Origin: Ectobacillus sp048976805
GTDB taxonomy: Bacteria > Bacillota > Bacilli > Bacillales > Bacillaceae_G
Assembly (NCBI GenBank): GCA_048976805.1
Contig: JBHGUR010000082.1
Location: forward strand, 1 to 64,000
DNA length: 64,000 nucleotides
Direction: 5' to 3'
Below, one piece after another: positions 6,509 to 15,986 of the stretch (positions are counted from its first letter, which is position 1; each line of letters starts with the position of its first letter). The position numbers and the translations under genes were made by a program. The notes beneath the pieces are model-generated. The model made no database searches. It saw only the letters and a list, made by a program, of their open reading frames with translations, and was not told the origin of the DNA.

Positions 6509-7159
6509 ATGAAACAATATAAGCTTGTTATATTAATGTTTGCTTGTTTCCTTTTGTTTTGGAGTTTGTCTGTTTTGTATTCAACATCAGCAGTAAGTAC
6601 ATTGGATTTTGCAGTCAGCGAGTATGTGCAAAGCTTCCGCAATGAAGCATTGACGAATTGGTTTAAAGCAGCCTCTTATATTGGATCGATTCATATGTAT
6701 CTTCCTCTTGTATACATTTTTGCTTTGTATTTTTTAATTCGGAAACAATTCTGGGCTGCTATCTTGTTATTTATAAGTTTATATGGATCGCGATACTTAA
6801 ATAAAGCGCTAAAGCTTTGGTATGAAAGACCGCGCCCGGATATTAACAGCCTAGTAACAGCAACGGGCTATAGCTTTCCAAGCGGCCATGCTATGAACGC
6901 TGTAGCGTTTGTCGGGTTTGTAGCGTATCTCGCGATCACGGAGCATAGGCTCAAACTATGGCAAAAACTTATTCTGATTATATTTGCGAGTGTTCTTATT
7001 TTTTCAATTGCAATAAGCAGAGTATATTTAGGGGTTCATTACCTGTCTGATATTTTGGCGGGATTTGCAGCAGGCGGCAGCTGGCTTTTATTATGTATAT
7101 TGCTGCATAAGCGGTTTTGCCCCAAAAATAAGCAAGAGGCCTCTTTTCTTAAGAAATGA
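6509..7159 (+). CDS. yodM: PAP2 family membrane phosphatase (YodM-like)
   Basis: The 216-residue protein is an integral membrane lipid phosphatase with the three PAP2 motifs: KLWYERPRPD, SFPSGHAMN and SRVYLGVHYLSD. It probably dephosphorylates undecaprenyl pyrophosphate or phosphatidate-type lipids on the outer face. I chose ATG 6509, which follows AGAGG by 8 bases; an upstream TTG lacks a site. The yodN-yozD neighbourhood supports YodM rather than another PAP2 paralogue. Strong terminator downstream. Confidence 0.85.
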   Translation: MKQYKLVILMFACFLLFWSLSVLYSTSAVSTLDFAVSEYVQSFRNEALTNWFKAASYIGSIHMYLPLVYIFALYFLIRKQFWAAILLFISLYGSRYLNKALKLWYERPRPDINSLVTATGYSFPSGHAMNAVAFVGFVAYLAITEHRLKLWQKLILIIFASVLIFSIAISRVYLGVHYLSDILAGFAAGGSWLLLCILLHKRFCPKNKQEASFLKK

Positions 7160-7214
7160 GGGATTCAAAAAGAGCTAGCATTCTATCGTGCAAGCAGTTG
7201 TAATAAAAGAGCGG

Positions 7215-7256
7215 ATAAACAAAAAGCACGGGGACCCCCGCGCTTTTTGTTTATTT
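7215..7256. terminator. bidirectional terminator
   Basis: AAACAAAAAGCACGGGG pairs with CCCCGCGCTTTTTGTTT; it serves the PAP2 gene and possibly the convergent exporter gene. Confidence 0.85.
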
Positions 7257-7299
7257 TAGGTAAGGAGATTGCTGCTTAAGGGAGCGTTGGGCGGATAGT

Positions 7300-8184
7300 T
7301 CAATCGTGTGCCAAAAAAGGGGATTTACTTGGTTCTACATGAATATGGGAATTTAAAATGCCATGCTCCGTTTGCAGCTTCCATTCCACTTGATCTGTAA
7401 TGCGGTGGCTCTCCGTAACATCCATATGTGCGTCTACTTCAATCGTAATATCGACAAATGCTTCATTTCCATACAGGCGCGCTTTAATATCAACGACTTT
7501 ATTAACGCCGTTAATGGACAATACGGTTTGTTTATATTCTTGTATACGTTCCGGGTCAATTCCATCCGTTAACATATGCGATGCTTCAGAGAAAATATCC
7601 CATGCCGTTTTACAAATGATAATCCCGATTGCCGTCGCAGTAATAGAGTCCAGAATAGGCATTCCAAACTGTGCGGCAATTACGCCAATAATTGTCCCAA
7701 TGCTGACGAGCATATCTGAGAAATTGTCTTTTGCTGCGGCTTCAAGCGCCTTGCTATCTGTTTGCTTTGCGATGTTTCGGTTGTAAAGATACACCCCGTA
7801 CATTACAATGGCACAAAATAAAGCAACCCAAGCAGCCATTATGTCGGGGGCGTCTTGTTTCTTTTTAAATATGGATTGCCCTGCTTCGAGAATAACGTCT
7901 AACCCTACGCTCATCATAATAAAGGAGGCGACAAGAGAAGCAATTTGCTCGGCTCTGGAATGTCCGTATGGATGGTCGGGATCGCGCGGTTTGCGGGATA
8001 TTCGCAAGCCGATTAATACAGCCACCGAGGCTCCGATATCAGTTAAGTTGTTTAATCCGTCAGCACGCAATGCATTTGAAGCTGTTACATAACTGACCGC
8101 AATTTTGACTGCGGACAAGAATATGTACGCGATAATGCTAAGAATGGCTCCGCGGTCAGCATTTTTATGGGGAAGTGTTTCCAT
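7300..8184 (-). CDS. CDF family divalent-cation exporter
   Basis: A 294-residue cation diffusion facilitator with about six membrane helices and a cytoplasmic C-terminal domain. Metal-site residues are visible as NNLTD in helix 2 and DNFSD in helix 5, with the HSRAEQ loop between. The Asn/Asp pattern resembles the Bacillus MneP/MneS manganese exporters more than zinc transporters, but the substrate is an inference. The start is the ATG at 8184 preceded by GAGGTG; the longer frame upstream has no ribosome site. Confidence 0.85.
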   Translation of the reverse strand: METLPHKNADRGAILSIIAYIFLSAVKIAVSYVTASNALRADGLNNLTDIGASVAVLIGLRISRKPRDPDHPYGHSRAEQIASLVASFIMMSVGLDVILEAGQSIFKKKQDAPDIMAAWVALFCAIVMYGVYLYNRNIAKQTDSKALEAAAKDNFSDMLVSIGTIIGVIAAQFGMPILDSITATAIGIIICKTAWDIFSEASHMLTDGIDPERIQEYKQTVLSINGVNKVVDIKARLYGNEAFVDITIEVDAHMDVTESHRITDQVEWKLQTEHGILNSHIHVEPSKSPFLAHD

Positions 8185-8410
8185 TACATGCACCTCGCTC
8201 TTAAAACTTTCCTGTCTAAGCGTATCAGATAGAGGGCAAGTGGGTCTATACAAACATTTTTGTGTATTAGGAGGTTTTTAGAAGGAGGTTAAGAATTTTT
8301 ACTGGACGCAAAATTTTCTTTTTTTGTTTTCTTTGTGAGCATCTATATGTGTGCTAGTAGATAAAGCATGGGAAAGGAGGCTGAAAAACGCATGCTGCAT
8401 CTATATGAAA

Positions 8411-8448
8411 GAGAAATGAGCACGGATCATGCTCCATGCTCATGTTTT
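8411..8448 (-). terminator. terminator of the thioredoxin gene
   Basis: ATGAGCA...TGCTCAT stem; on the minus strand it is followed by a T/C tract. Confidence 0.6.
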
Positions 8449-8473
8449 GTGGGAAGCGGAGTTTTTTGCTGCA

Positions 8474-8788
8474 TTAATATGCTTGAAGAAACTCCGTTAC
8501 TTGTGCTTCTGTTTTAGCATTTGCACTATGCAGATGCCCGATTTTTTCGCCATTTTGGAAAATAAGCAGGCTTGGGATTCCCATTACTTGATATGTTTCC
8601 GCGATAGCAGGAAACTCATCCTTATTAATATCATACCATTCGAATTTATTGTACTGCTCCATTACATCCCCGATGAAATGATCCATGCGCACGCAATCCG
8701 GGCACCATGTTGTAAAAAATTTTATGACGGCCGGTTTGTCGCTGCTGATGGCGCGTTGAAATTCCTGCTCCGTTGTAATTGCCTTCAT
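8474..8788 (-). CDS. thioredoxin family protein with WCPDC active site
   Basis: A 104-residue single-domain thioredoxin fold: the redox motif W-C-P-D-C near residues 29-33 and the cis-Pro loop MGIPSLL near 70. The CPDC motif differs from the CGPC of TrxA and is typical of YtpP-like thioredoxins in Bacillus. It is a cytoplasmic disulfide reductase by family. ATG 8788 has AAGGAG 9 bases upstream; a preceding in-frame TTG is less likely. Monocistronic with its own terminator. Confidence 0.9.
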   Translation of the reverse strand: MKAITTEQEFQRAISSDKPAVIKFFTTWCPDCVRMDHFIGDVMEQYNKFEWYDINKDEFPAIAETYQVMGIPSLLIFQNGEKIGHLHSANAKTEAQVTEFLQAY

Positions 8789-9049
8789 CAAAACAACTCC
8801 TTTATGATAAATAATTGTTAATATAACATATGCTGGCTGCCTGCTTTTTCTTTATAAGCTTTTTTACAAACAGTGTCAAACAATTCAATTGCTTAAGTTT
8901 TATCCATCAGGGATAACAGCCAATTAAAATGCTTCCCTGCTTGCCGATAGAGCTGCCATAATCTTATCTCTTTTGGGAAAGGGGAATTCTTGCAGATTTA
9001 TGTTAAAATGATAATATACTATGAAATGCTATAAGAGGAGATGAAAGTT

Positions 9050-9289
9050 ATGAAATTTGAAACGCATACAAGCATTATGACCCATGATAGAGAAGTTCGC
9101 ATCGATGTAGAAAACAACATGTTTGAGCTTATATTGGACGGCTACCACTTATATCCGCTAAATGAATCTGTTGTTTTATATAAAACAGAGAAAGAAAAGG
9201 TAGGTATTGCTGTCCCGAAAAAAATTTCTTGGGAAGAAAATAGAACGGCTCTTATCTATCAGCTTGTTTCCCTTCACTCCGTGAATTAA
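9050..9289 (+). CDS. conserved small Bacillus protein of unknown function (79 aa)
   Basis: I prefer ATG 9050, because AAGAGGAG ends at 9040 and would abut the alternative ATG at 9041. The 79-residue product is beta-rich (FELILDGYHLYPLNESVVLY), cytoplasmic and lacks Cys. I recall similar proteins in the Bacillus cereus group but no function. It lies 20 bases before sbcD with no terminator between, so it may be co-transcribed with the repair genes. Confidence 0.7.
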   Translation: MKFETHTSIMTHDREVRIDVENNMFELILDGYHLYPLNESVVLYKTEKEKVGIAVPKKISWEENRTALIYQLVSLHSVN

Positions 9290-9309
9290 CAAAGAAAGGA
9301 AGGCAAGGC

Positions 9310-10467
9310 ATGAAATTATTTCACACCGCAGATTGGCATTTAGGGAAGCTGATTCATGGCGTGTACATGACAGAAGACCAAGAATACGTCTTAAATCAGT
9401 TTATAGGGGCTATTGAACGGGAAAGGCCGGATGCTGTTATTATTGCCGGAGATTTATATGATCGTGCAATTCCGCCAACTGAGGCGGTCGATTTATTAAA
9501 TAGGGTATTGAAGACAATTGTAGTGGATTTACGGACGCCGGTGCTTGCGGTGGCCGGCAACCATGACAGCCCGGATCGGATTCATTTTGGGAGCGAATTG
9601 ATGAAGGCGCAAGGCTTGCATATTGTTGGGCAGTTTCAATACCCGTATAAACCGGTTTCGCTAGAGGATGAACACGGGGAAGTCCATTTTCATCTTATTC
9701 CATACGCGGATCCAAGCATTGTGCGCCATGTAATGGAAAATGAAGATATTCGCAGCCATGATGACGCGATGCGCGTCTTAATAGATTGCATTGTGCAGAC
9801 AATGGATAAAAATGCCCGCCATATATTTGTTGGACATGCTTTTGTGACGCCATTTGGCGAGGCGGAAGAAAATACGAGTGAATCGGAGCGGCCGCTTTCG
9901 ATTGGCGGGGCGGAATATGTAAATAGCCATTATTTTTCCTTGTTTCACTACACCGCGCTCGGACACCTGCACCAAGCCCATTATGTGCGTGATGAACGAA
10001 TCCGTTATGCCGGTTCTCCCTTAAAGTATTCTATTTCTGAGGAAAACCACCGCAAGGGCTACTATGTGGTGGAACTGGACCAGAAAGGCGATATAACAGT
10101 AGAAAAACAGGAATTAATGCCGCTTCGCGATATGCGGACGATTGAAGGGCGACTGGAAGATCTGCTTCAGCATGAAGTATGCGAAGATTACGTATTTGTA
10201 AAGCTGCTTGATGATACTCCCGTTTTGCAGCCAATGGAAAAGATCAGGTCTGTTTACCCGAATGCAATGCATGTAGAGCGGGCGCTTCGCCGCCAGGAAA
10301 CGAATAAGGGAGAAGAAACTGTTGTCGCCCGCCATAAAATGGACGATGTTTCTTTGTTACAAGCTTTTTATAAAGAGATGAGAGGAGCAGAGCTTTCAAA
10401 AGCGAAGCAGCAAATCTTTTTTGAGGTACTAGAGGAAGTGCAAAAGCGGGAGGGGGAACGAAAATGA
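9310..10467 (+). CDS. sbcD: exonuclease SbcD, nuclease subunit
   Basis: A 385-residue Mre11-type metallophosphoesterase with the phosphoesterase motifs in order: DWHLGK, GDLYDR, GNHDS, GHAF and GHLH. With SbcC it forms an ATP-dependent double-strand nuclease that opens hairpins and processes protein-blocked ends. AAAGGAAGG precedes the ATG. Its stop overlaps the sbcC start (ATGA at 10464-10467). A hairpin nuclease is of note in a genome so rich in palindromic repeats, but the gene is universal in Bacillus. Confidence 0.97.
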   Translation: MKLFHTADWHLGKLIHGVYMTEDQEYVLNQFIGAIERERPDAVIIAGDLYDRAIPPTEAVDLLNRVLKTIVVDLRTPVLAVAGNHDSPDRIHFGSELMKAQGLHIVGQFQYPYKPVSLEDEHGEVHFHLIPYADPSIVRHVMENEDIRSHDDAMRVLIDCIVQTMDKNARHIFVGHAFVTPFGEAEENTSESERPLSIGGAEYVNSHYFSLFHYTALGHLHQAHYVRDERIRYAGSPLKYSISEENHRKGYYVVELDQKGDITVEKQELMPLRDMRTIEGRLEDLLQHEVCEDYVFVKLLDDTPVLQPMEKIRSVYPNAMHVERALRRQETNKGEETVVARHKMDDVSLLQAFYKEMRGAELSKAKQQIFFEVLEEVQKREGERK

Positions 10468-13400
10468 GACCGGTTCAACTCATTATGAACGCGTTTGGCC
10501 CCTATAAGCAAAAGGAACATATTCAGTTTACGGAATTAGGTGAACATCGCCTATTTTCTATTTCCGGCAACACAGGGGCAGGAAAAACAACGATTTTTGA
10601 TGCCATTTGTTATGCGTTATACGGAGAAGCGAGCGGGGAGGAAAGAAGCGATGTAAACATGCTGCGCAGCCATTTTGTCGATGAAAATACGCATACTTCG
10701 GTTGAGTTGACATTTGAGATTAAAGGCAATGTATACCGTATTTTCCGCCAGCTGGCCCATCGTAAGAAAGGAAATAAAACACCAACCGGCGGGGCGATTG
10801 AATTTTACCAAATTATCGACGGGCAGGCTGTCCCTTGTGTGGATCGCTTTCATGTTACGGATGTAAATAAAAAAGTAGAAGAGCTAATTGGACTGAATAA
10901 ACACCAATTTAGCCAAATTGTAATGTTGCCGCAAGGAGAATTTCGCAAGCTGTTGACGTCTGAGACTGAAAATAAAGAAGAAATTTTACGGCGTATTTTT
11001 AAAACAGAGCGCTACAAGCTCATCCGCGATGTATTAGATGAGAAGCGAAAGTCGTTAAAAGAGAAGCTACAAGGAAAACAAAAAGAGCGTGAAATTTATT
11101 TCCAAAATGCTGTAAAGCTTCCGCTTCGGGATGGGACAGCACTTTGGAGATTGTCTCAGCAGGCGCATTTTAATAGTTATCAAGTTATCGAAGCGCTAGA
11201 GGAAGAAATTGACTTTTATGCATTGCAACTTCGGCAGCTGCAATATGAGGAAGATGAGCAAACGAAGCAATTGAAACAAAAAGAAGAGCTGTACCATAAA
11301 GCCGAAATAATAAACAATAGATTCCAGCAGCTGCAAGCAAAAGAGGAACAGTACGCAGCTCTTTTAGAAAAGCGCATAGTTATTGAAAAGAATGAAGAAC
11401 GTTTGAAGCTGGCTGAAGAGGCAAGCCGCCTTGTTCCATTCGAAAAATGGTATAAGGAGGCTGCGGAAACGGCAGCCCAAACAGAAAAGTACGCATTTCA
11501 TACAATAAGCAAAAAGGAACAGCTTGAACAACAATTTATGAAAGCACAAACAGCTTATGAACAAGAAAAAGAGAAAGAACAGCTCCGGGAAGACAGAAAA
11601 CGCAGCTTGCAGATGTTGGAGGAATTACGGCCGATTGTAGAAAGCCTAGAAAATAGAGAGCGGCAGTTGCAGGAACTTTCCCGGCAGGCGGGCGAGACGA
11701 AAGCTGCGCTCGAATCGATAGAAGCGCGGCAAGAAGCATATATGCAGCAACGGAAAACATTGCGAACGGAGCTAGAGAAAATAGAAGAAGTATTGCGGGG
11801 ATATATTTCTAGCGTTCATGAACTCAATGAGAGGCGCAGCGAGGCAAAGCTGCTTGCACAATATAAAGAGAGATTGCAAGAAAGCAATGTGTATGAAAAG
11901 GAACTTATCCAAGCAAAAACTCTCATGGAGAGATCGCAAGAAAAGTATGCTCTGGCCGAACAGCAATGGTTATCAGAGCAAGCCGGCCAACTTGCGCTTC
12001 ATCTCCATGACGGCGCTCCATGCCCGGTATGCGGCAGTACTGAACACCCTAAAAAGGCAGTTACTACAGCCCATTCAATTCACGAACAACGGATAAATGA
12101 ACTTCGCGAGCAAAAAACACAAGCGGAAACGGCTTACTTTCAGATTGAGCAAAAGTGGAAGTTCAGCCGTGAACAGTGCATGAACTTAAAAGAGGAAGTA
12201 ATTGCGTGCAACTACAATCCCGAATGCATTGAAGAGGAATACGACCGCCTTGTCGAGAAAGGGAAGCAGCTGGCAGCGGCAGTTAAGAGAATGGAAGATG
12301 ATGAGACTAGATGGGGGCAGTTACAAGCAGAGCTTAAAGAGTTGGAGCAGCAGGGCGATTTGTTATTACAGCAGAAGCAACAAATCGAAGCGAAGCTCTA
12401 CGGTTTGCAAATTGAGCAAATGCAGCAACAAGTTTCGTATGAAGCTGATAAAAAGAAGATTCCGAAAAATATAATGGCTATCGCAATGTGGCAGCAGCAA
12501 TATGATGAAGCAATGAATCATATTCAAGAACTGCAGCAAGCATGGGAATACGCGCAGGAGCAGTATCAGCGGATTACCGAAGAAAAGATTCGCATTGAGG
12601 CTGAATGCGAATCCGTTATGAAGGAGCTTGAAAAATCGTTAATGCAGAAGAAAGAAAAGCAGGAGACGTTTTTAAATAGCTTGAAAACAGCGGGCTTTGC
12701 TGAAGTTTCTGCTTATGAAGCGGCTAAGCTTACAGAGCAAGAACAAGAAAGTTTAAAAGAGACTGTTCAAGCTTATTATTCTTCCGTTGCAGTATTGAAC
12801 AAACAAATTGAAGAACTGCGCAATGAATTAGCGGGCAAGCAGCCGGCAAACTTGGAAGAGATGCAAGCTGATATTGGAGCAATGCAGGAGCTTGTCAGCC
12901 GCTTGCTGGAACAACATCAAGGCATGAAAGGCCACATCGAAAAAATGAAAGAGTTAAAGAATAATATATTGGCGATAGAAGCGCAAATTCGTGAAGAGGA
13001 ATCTGTATTTCAAGAGATTGTAGATTTATTTGAAGTTATCAAAGGGGATAATGAAAGCCGTATCTCTTTTGAACGTTATATCTTGATTGAATATTTAGAA
13101 CAAATCATTCAGGCGGCAAATGAACGGTTGCGAAAATTATCCAATGGACAGTTTTATTTAAAGCGAAGCGACCGCGTTGAAAAAAGGAACCGCCAAAGCG
13201 GGCTAGGCCTTGATGTGTATGATGCGTATACAGGACAGACTCGGGATGTGAAAACCTTATCAGGCGGGGAAAAGTTTAATGCTTCTTTATGTCTTGCGCT
13301 CGGTATGGCCGATATTATCCAGGCGCATGAAGGGGGCATTTCTATTGAAACGATGTTTATTGATGAAGGGTTTGGCTCTCTCGATGAAGAATCACTAACC

Positions 13401-13553
13401 AAAGCGATTGATACACTGATTGACTTGCAAAAATCCGGTCGTCTTATCGGTGTAATTTCGCACGTCCAGGAATTAAAAAATGCATTGCCGGCTGCTTTGG
13501 AAGTAACAAAACAAAAGGACGGATCAAGCAAAACAAAATTTATTATTAAATAG
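10464..13553 (+). CDS. sbcC: exonuclease SbcC, ATPase subunit
   Basis: A 1029-residue SMC-like protein. The Walker A motif GNTGAGKT (residues 35-42), long coiled coils on both sides of a zinc hook CPVC (about 519-522), the ABC signature LSGGEKF (about 931) and Walker B FIDEGFGSLD (about 964) are all present and in order. It is the partner of SbcD. The length matches the family. A 15-bp perfect stem terminator follows. Confidence 0.97.
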   Translation: MRPVQLIMNAFGPYKQKEHIQFTELGEHRLFSISGNTGAGKTTIFDAICYALYGEASGEERSDVNMLRSHFVDENTHTSVELTFEIKGNVYRIFRQLAHRKKGNKTPTGGAIEFYQIIDGQAVPCVDRFHVTDVNKKVEELIGLNKHQFSQIVMLPQGEFRKLLTSETENKEEILRRIFKTERYKLIRDVLDEKRKSLKEKLQGKQKEREIYFQNAVKLPLRDGTALWRLSQQAHFNSYQVIEALEEEIDFYALQLRQLQYEEDEQTKQLKQKEELYHKAEIINNRFQQLQAKEEQYAALLEKRIVIEKNEERLKLAEEASRLVPFEKWYKEAAETAAQTEKYAFHTISKKEQLEQQFMKAQTAYEQEKEKEQLREDRKRSLQMLEELRPIVESLENRERQLQELSRQAGETKAALESIEARQEAYMQQRKTLRTELEKIEEVLRGYISSVHELNERRSEAKLLAQYKERLQESNVYEKELIQAKTLMERSQEKYALAEQQWLSEQAGQLALHLHDGAPCPVCGSTEHPKKAVTTAHSIHEQRINELREQKTQAETAYFQIEQKWKFSREQCMNLKEEVIACNYNPECIEEEYDRLVEKGKQLAAAVKRMEDDETRWGQLQAELKELEQQGDLLLQQKQQIEAKLYGLQIEQMQQQVSYEADKKKIPKNIMAIAMWQQQYDEAMNHIQELQQAWEYAQEQYQRITEEKIRIEAECESVMKELEKSLMQKKEKQETFLNSLKTAGFAEVSAYEAAKLTEQEQESLKETVQAYYSSVAVLNKQIEELRNELAGKQPANLEEMQADIGAMQELVSRLLEQHQGMKGHIEKMKELKNNILAIEAQIREEESVFQEIVDLFEVIKGDNESRISFERYILIEYLEQIIQAANERLRKLSNGQFYLKRSDRVEKRNRQSGLGLDVYDAYTGQTRDVKTLSGGEKFNASLCLALGMADIIQAHEGGISIETMFIDEGFGSLDEESLTKAIDTLIDLQKSGRLIGVISHVQELKNALPAALEVTKQKDGSSKTKFIIK

Positions 13554-13577
13554 AAGTAAGAGTATTTTTTATGTATA

Positions 13578-13615
13578 TGCTAAAGAAGCTGCCTTTCTAG
13601 GCAGCTTCTTTAGCA
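13578..13615. terminator. terminator after sbcC
   Basis: GCTAAAGAAGCTGCC and its exact complement pair around a 6-base loop. Flanking A/T allows use from both sides. Confidence 0.85.
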
Positions 13616-13655
13616 ATAAAACGTTGATAAGCACAATTTTGGCCTTTAATAGAGC

Positions 13656-14207
13656 TTAGTAGTAAGGGGAAATAAGCAGGTATACAAGGACACCGGTGAA
13701 ACTTACGTAAAGCCATAAAGGCATGCTCCACCGAACGATTTTGCGGTGTTTTTCCACTTGCCCCGTCCAGCCCCAAATGAGGGAGAAAAGGGCAAGAGGT
13801 ACAATAATGGCAGCGAGAATGCTGTGTGTAATTAAAATGAAAAAGTAAAAATATTTCATAAATCCTTCGCCGCCAAAATGTGTCCTGTCTACCGATAAAT
13901 AATGATACGTTAAATAAGAAACAGCAAATAATAATGTTGTTGTAAAAGCTGCAAGAATAAAGCGTTTATGCACTTTAATATTTTTCTTTTTAATGGCATA
14001 TAGTGCAGAAAGTAAAAATACGAAGGTAAAGCTGTTAAAAACGGCATTTAGACGAGGGAAAATCGTAATATCAAAACCGACCTTGCCTTTATAGCCAATT
14101 GGTGAAAAAAATAAGATAAGAATCAATGCGTTTACTATAATGGAAAGGATGATAACAAAGGATGTATAATTTTTTTGCTTAGTCGAGCCTGTGTTTGTAG
14201 CGTTCAT
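13656..14207 (-). CDS. yozB: DUF420 membrane protein (YozB/CtaM type)
   Basis: A 183-residue protein with five or so membrane helices, matching the DUF420 family. Conserved His residues lie within or near helices (KVHKRF, YHYL, THSILA). CtaM relatives assist heme-copper oxidase maturation in Firmicutes; YozB itself is uncharacterised. ATG 14207 has GGAGGAG 9 bases upstream. It stands alone here, away from cta genes, so the oxidase link is by family only. Confidence 0.8.
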   Translation of the reverse strand: MNATNTGSTKQKNYTSFVIILSIIVNALILILFFSPIGYKGKVGFDITIFPRLNAVFNSFTFVFLLSALYAIKKKNIKVHKRFILAAFTTTLLFAVSYLTYHYLSVDRTHFGGEGFMKYFYFFILITHSILAAIIVPLALFSLIWGWTGQVEKHRKIVRWSMPLWLYVSFTGVLVYLLISPYY

Positions 14208-14531
14208 ATTGGTATCTCCTCCAAAGTGCAATTTCTCTCATTTTGTTATGCTGATGGTAGAATATTGTGTTGCAGCATAAACTTCTGTCGAATTACAGCA
14301 TAATCTATATAAATGTTTATATCAAGTATATTGTTTTACTTGAAAGATGTACCTGGAATTTTTGAAGTCTTTTTCAGCATCAAAAATAGCTATACTAAAT
14401 GTTATTATTTAGCACAATTTTGATTTGTTTCAAAATCAACAAATGGAGCCGAAAAGATGAAATGATGTATGGAAATAGGCGAAAATGGCCATAATCTTTG
14501 GTAGCTAAATGAAACGAAGGGAGAATTTTTT
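14208..14531. other. intergenic stretch without a gene
   Basis: A divergent spacer between the DUF420 gene and the next plus-strand gene, so it should hold promoters for both, though I cannot place convincing hexamer pairs. It contains a short inverted repeat TTGATTT (14420-14426) / AAATCAA (14433-14439). The phrase AAATCAACAAATG next to it resembles the interior of the mobile elements described below, so a decayed copy is possible. Confidence 0.4.
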
Positions 14532-14780
14532 ATGGATTCTCATAACTTAGATTATGACAGAAACGAAGCAAATCAAGATTCAATTAGCAGCCAGCATCTT
14601 ACAAACATTTTAGAACAAACACTAGAGGCTGAAAATGAAATGATGAGAACATACTTAATAACAGCGGAACGAATTCATGATGATAATACGTTAAAAGAAC
14701 GGCTGGAAAACTTTGCCGAAGGAAACGCGAAAAGAACACGCCAACTCATGGATGAGATTGCAAGACTGAAGAAGAAATAA
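14532..14780 (+). CDS. 82-aa hypothetical helical protein
   Basis: ATG follows GAAGGGAGA by 8 bases. The product is predicted almost all helix, with a heptad-like central part (TNILEQTLEAENEMMRTYLI) and a charged C-terminus; no membrane segment. The pattern faintly recalls one helical pair of ferritin-like or spore-coat CotF-like proteins but is too short to assign. Monocistronic. Confidence 0.65.
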   Translation: MDSHNLDYDRNEANQDSISSQHLTNILEQTLEAENEMMRTYLITAERIHDDNTLKERLENFAEGNAKRTRQLMDEIARLKKK

Positions 14781-14886
14781 GGAAATTATAAAGGAAGCAC
14801 GCTGATGAGCGAGCTTGTAAAGGCGGAGATGTTTTTAGGAGTTTCTGTTACACCAAATCATCGTCTCCATAATTTTCTAACGTATA

Positions 14887-15010
14887 GGCTCTGTTAAAGG
14901 CTCATGTTGATTTTGATTCATTTGTTGATTGGGAACGAAAAGCGGCTCGGCCCCGCCCGCGGAAAGCGTCCGCCTGTAATGGAAAGTCAACAATCAAGTT
15001 TAACAGAGCC
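14887..15010 (-). mobile_element. short palindromic element, type A, copy 1 (124 bp)
   Basis: Ends are GGCTCTGTTAAA and TTTAACAGAGCC. The interior holds the GC-rich core shared with the other copies (AAGCGGCTCGGCCCC, inverted relative to copies 50371 and 55532). Flanks AACGTATA (14879-14886) and AACGCATA (15011-15018) fit an 8-bp target duplication with one change. No coding capacity, so it must depend on a transposase elsewhere. Confidence 0.8.
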
Positions 15011-15017
15011 AACGCAT

Positions 15018-15053
15018 AAAAAAGAAGATGCTGGCAAAAGCATCTTCTTTTTT
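15018..15053. terminator. bidirectional terminator
   Basis: AAAAAAGAAGATGCT and AGCATCTTCTTTTTT pair around GGCAAA. It serves the minus-strand DUF3817 gene. Confidence 0.85.
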
Positions 15054-15069
15054 ATGAAAATATAGGGCC

Positions 15070-15363
15070 TTATTGCCCATTGCGGCGCAGTTGCGCATCA
15101 AAAATGAACGTACCAAATGGCACGAGCGAAGCAATTAACGCAGCAGCTACCCGAAGCAACGGCCAGCGATGCACAAGCATTACGTTTAGCACAGCCAAAA
15201 TATACAGCACGAAGAATAAACCGTGGATAGATCCCGTGATTGTTACAGCTAACGGAAATCCGGCAAAATATTTGAGCGGCATGGCAACTCCAAGAAGCAA
15301 TAAAAATGAAGCACCTTCAATTAATCCTAAAGACCGTAAACGTCCAATGGGTGTTTTTAACAT
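15070..15363 (-). CDS. DUF3817 integral membrane protein (97 aa)
   Basis: A 97-residue protein with three membrane helices matching DUF3817 (YdzA-like): LRxLGLIEGASFLLLLGVAMPLKY at the start and a GSIHGLFFVLY helix. Function unknown in the family. AGGAGG lies 8-13 bases upstream of the ATG on the minus strand. Its upstream region contains a decayed repeat (15448-15476). Confidence 0.85.
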   Translation of the reverse strand: MLKTPIGRLRSLGLIEGASFLLLLGVAMPLKYFAGFPLAVTITGSIHGLFFVLYILAVLNVMLVHRWPLLRVAAALIASLVPFGTFIFDAQLRRNGQ

Positions 15364-15447
15364 ATGAGTATAGTTCCTCCTAACCTTGTTTTTATAATTG
15401 ATTCATTCATGCAAGAGGTTCATTTGACGCAGAAGGGCGAAAATTAT

Positions 15448-15476
15448 GCTATATCAATAATAATGTTTAGCAGACC
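15448..15476 (-). repeat. remnant of type F element end
   Basis: TGCTATATCAATAAT...TTTAGCAGACC. Its complement aligns with the left end of the type F element after hemW (GGCCATGTTAAACATTGTTATTGATA). A similar remnant lies at 38651-38681. No intact second end, so it is decayed. Confidence 0.5.
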
Positions 15477-15673
15477 TTCCATAGAAGCGGCCAAACCTTA
15501 TGCTGCATACGATGGAAAGATATGTTGAATGATAAGTCACTTATATAGTTAAACGCCCTTTTATATTTTAGCATTTATACTGTGAAAATAGTATAAATGA
15601 GAGGGGATTTAGGTTATATAAGCACAATATAAAAATAATATATTTTTCTTTAGGATGCAGTAATTTATATATA

Positions 15674-15882
15674 GGCTGTGTTAAACGTTAGTGTTGATAT
15701 ATAACCCTTTTTTAGAGAGGGAGAGTGCTCCCAGCCGTGTGCAGTAACGGTCAGGGCCTAGTTTGGCCTCGTCCAAAGGAAAACCAGAGAGAGAACATGA
15801 GTGCTGGCTGCGATTGGTTCTGCATAGCCGTAATGCACAGACGTACGTGATATAAAAATCAACATTGCTCTTTAACAGAGCC
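15674..15882 (+). mobile_element. type B element, free-standing copy (209 bp)
   Basis: Ends are GGCTGTGTTAAA and TTTAACAGAGCC. The interior is the B module also found inside the three composite elements at 15987, 30829 and 45083. Within it CCGT/ACGG (15755-15758/15767-15770), GGCC...GGCC and TGCAT...ATGCA can pair, suggesting folded RNA. No clear target duplication. It lies immediately left of a D repeat. Confidence 0.7.
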
Positions 15883-15886
15883 ATCA

Positions 15887-15980
15887 GGAAAGAAAGTATA
15901 GGTTTTGGGAGTATGTCTAGCTCCCAAAGCAGCGCACCCCGGAGTCTGCTGCAAAAGGCGGACTTTGTCCGCTTTTCTTA
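15887..15980 (+). repeat. D-type intergenic repeat, copy 1
   Basis: Runs from AAGAAAGTATAGG to CGCTTTTCTTAT and contains GTCTAGCTCCC and TGTCCGC. The same pattern occurs at 31249 and 55663, and more loosely at 21690. Repeats of the AAGAAAAGCG / GTCTAGC type are widespread between Bacillaceae genes. Mobile elements flank it on both sides. Confidence 0.6.
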
Positions 15981-15986
15981 TCAGAA

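Noticed and set aside
15681..15884. Short open frames inside B and A elements
   Set aside because: They differ between copies and are interrupted by frame changes; the elements appear non-coding.
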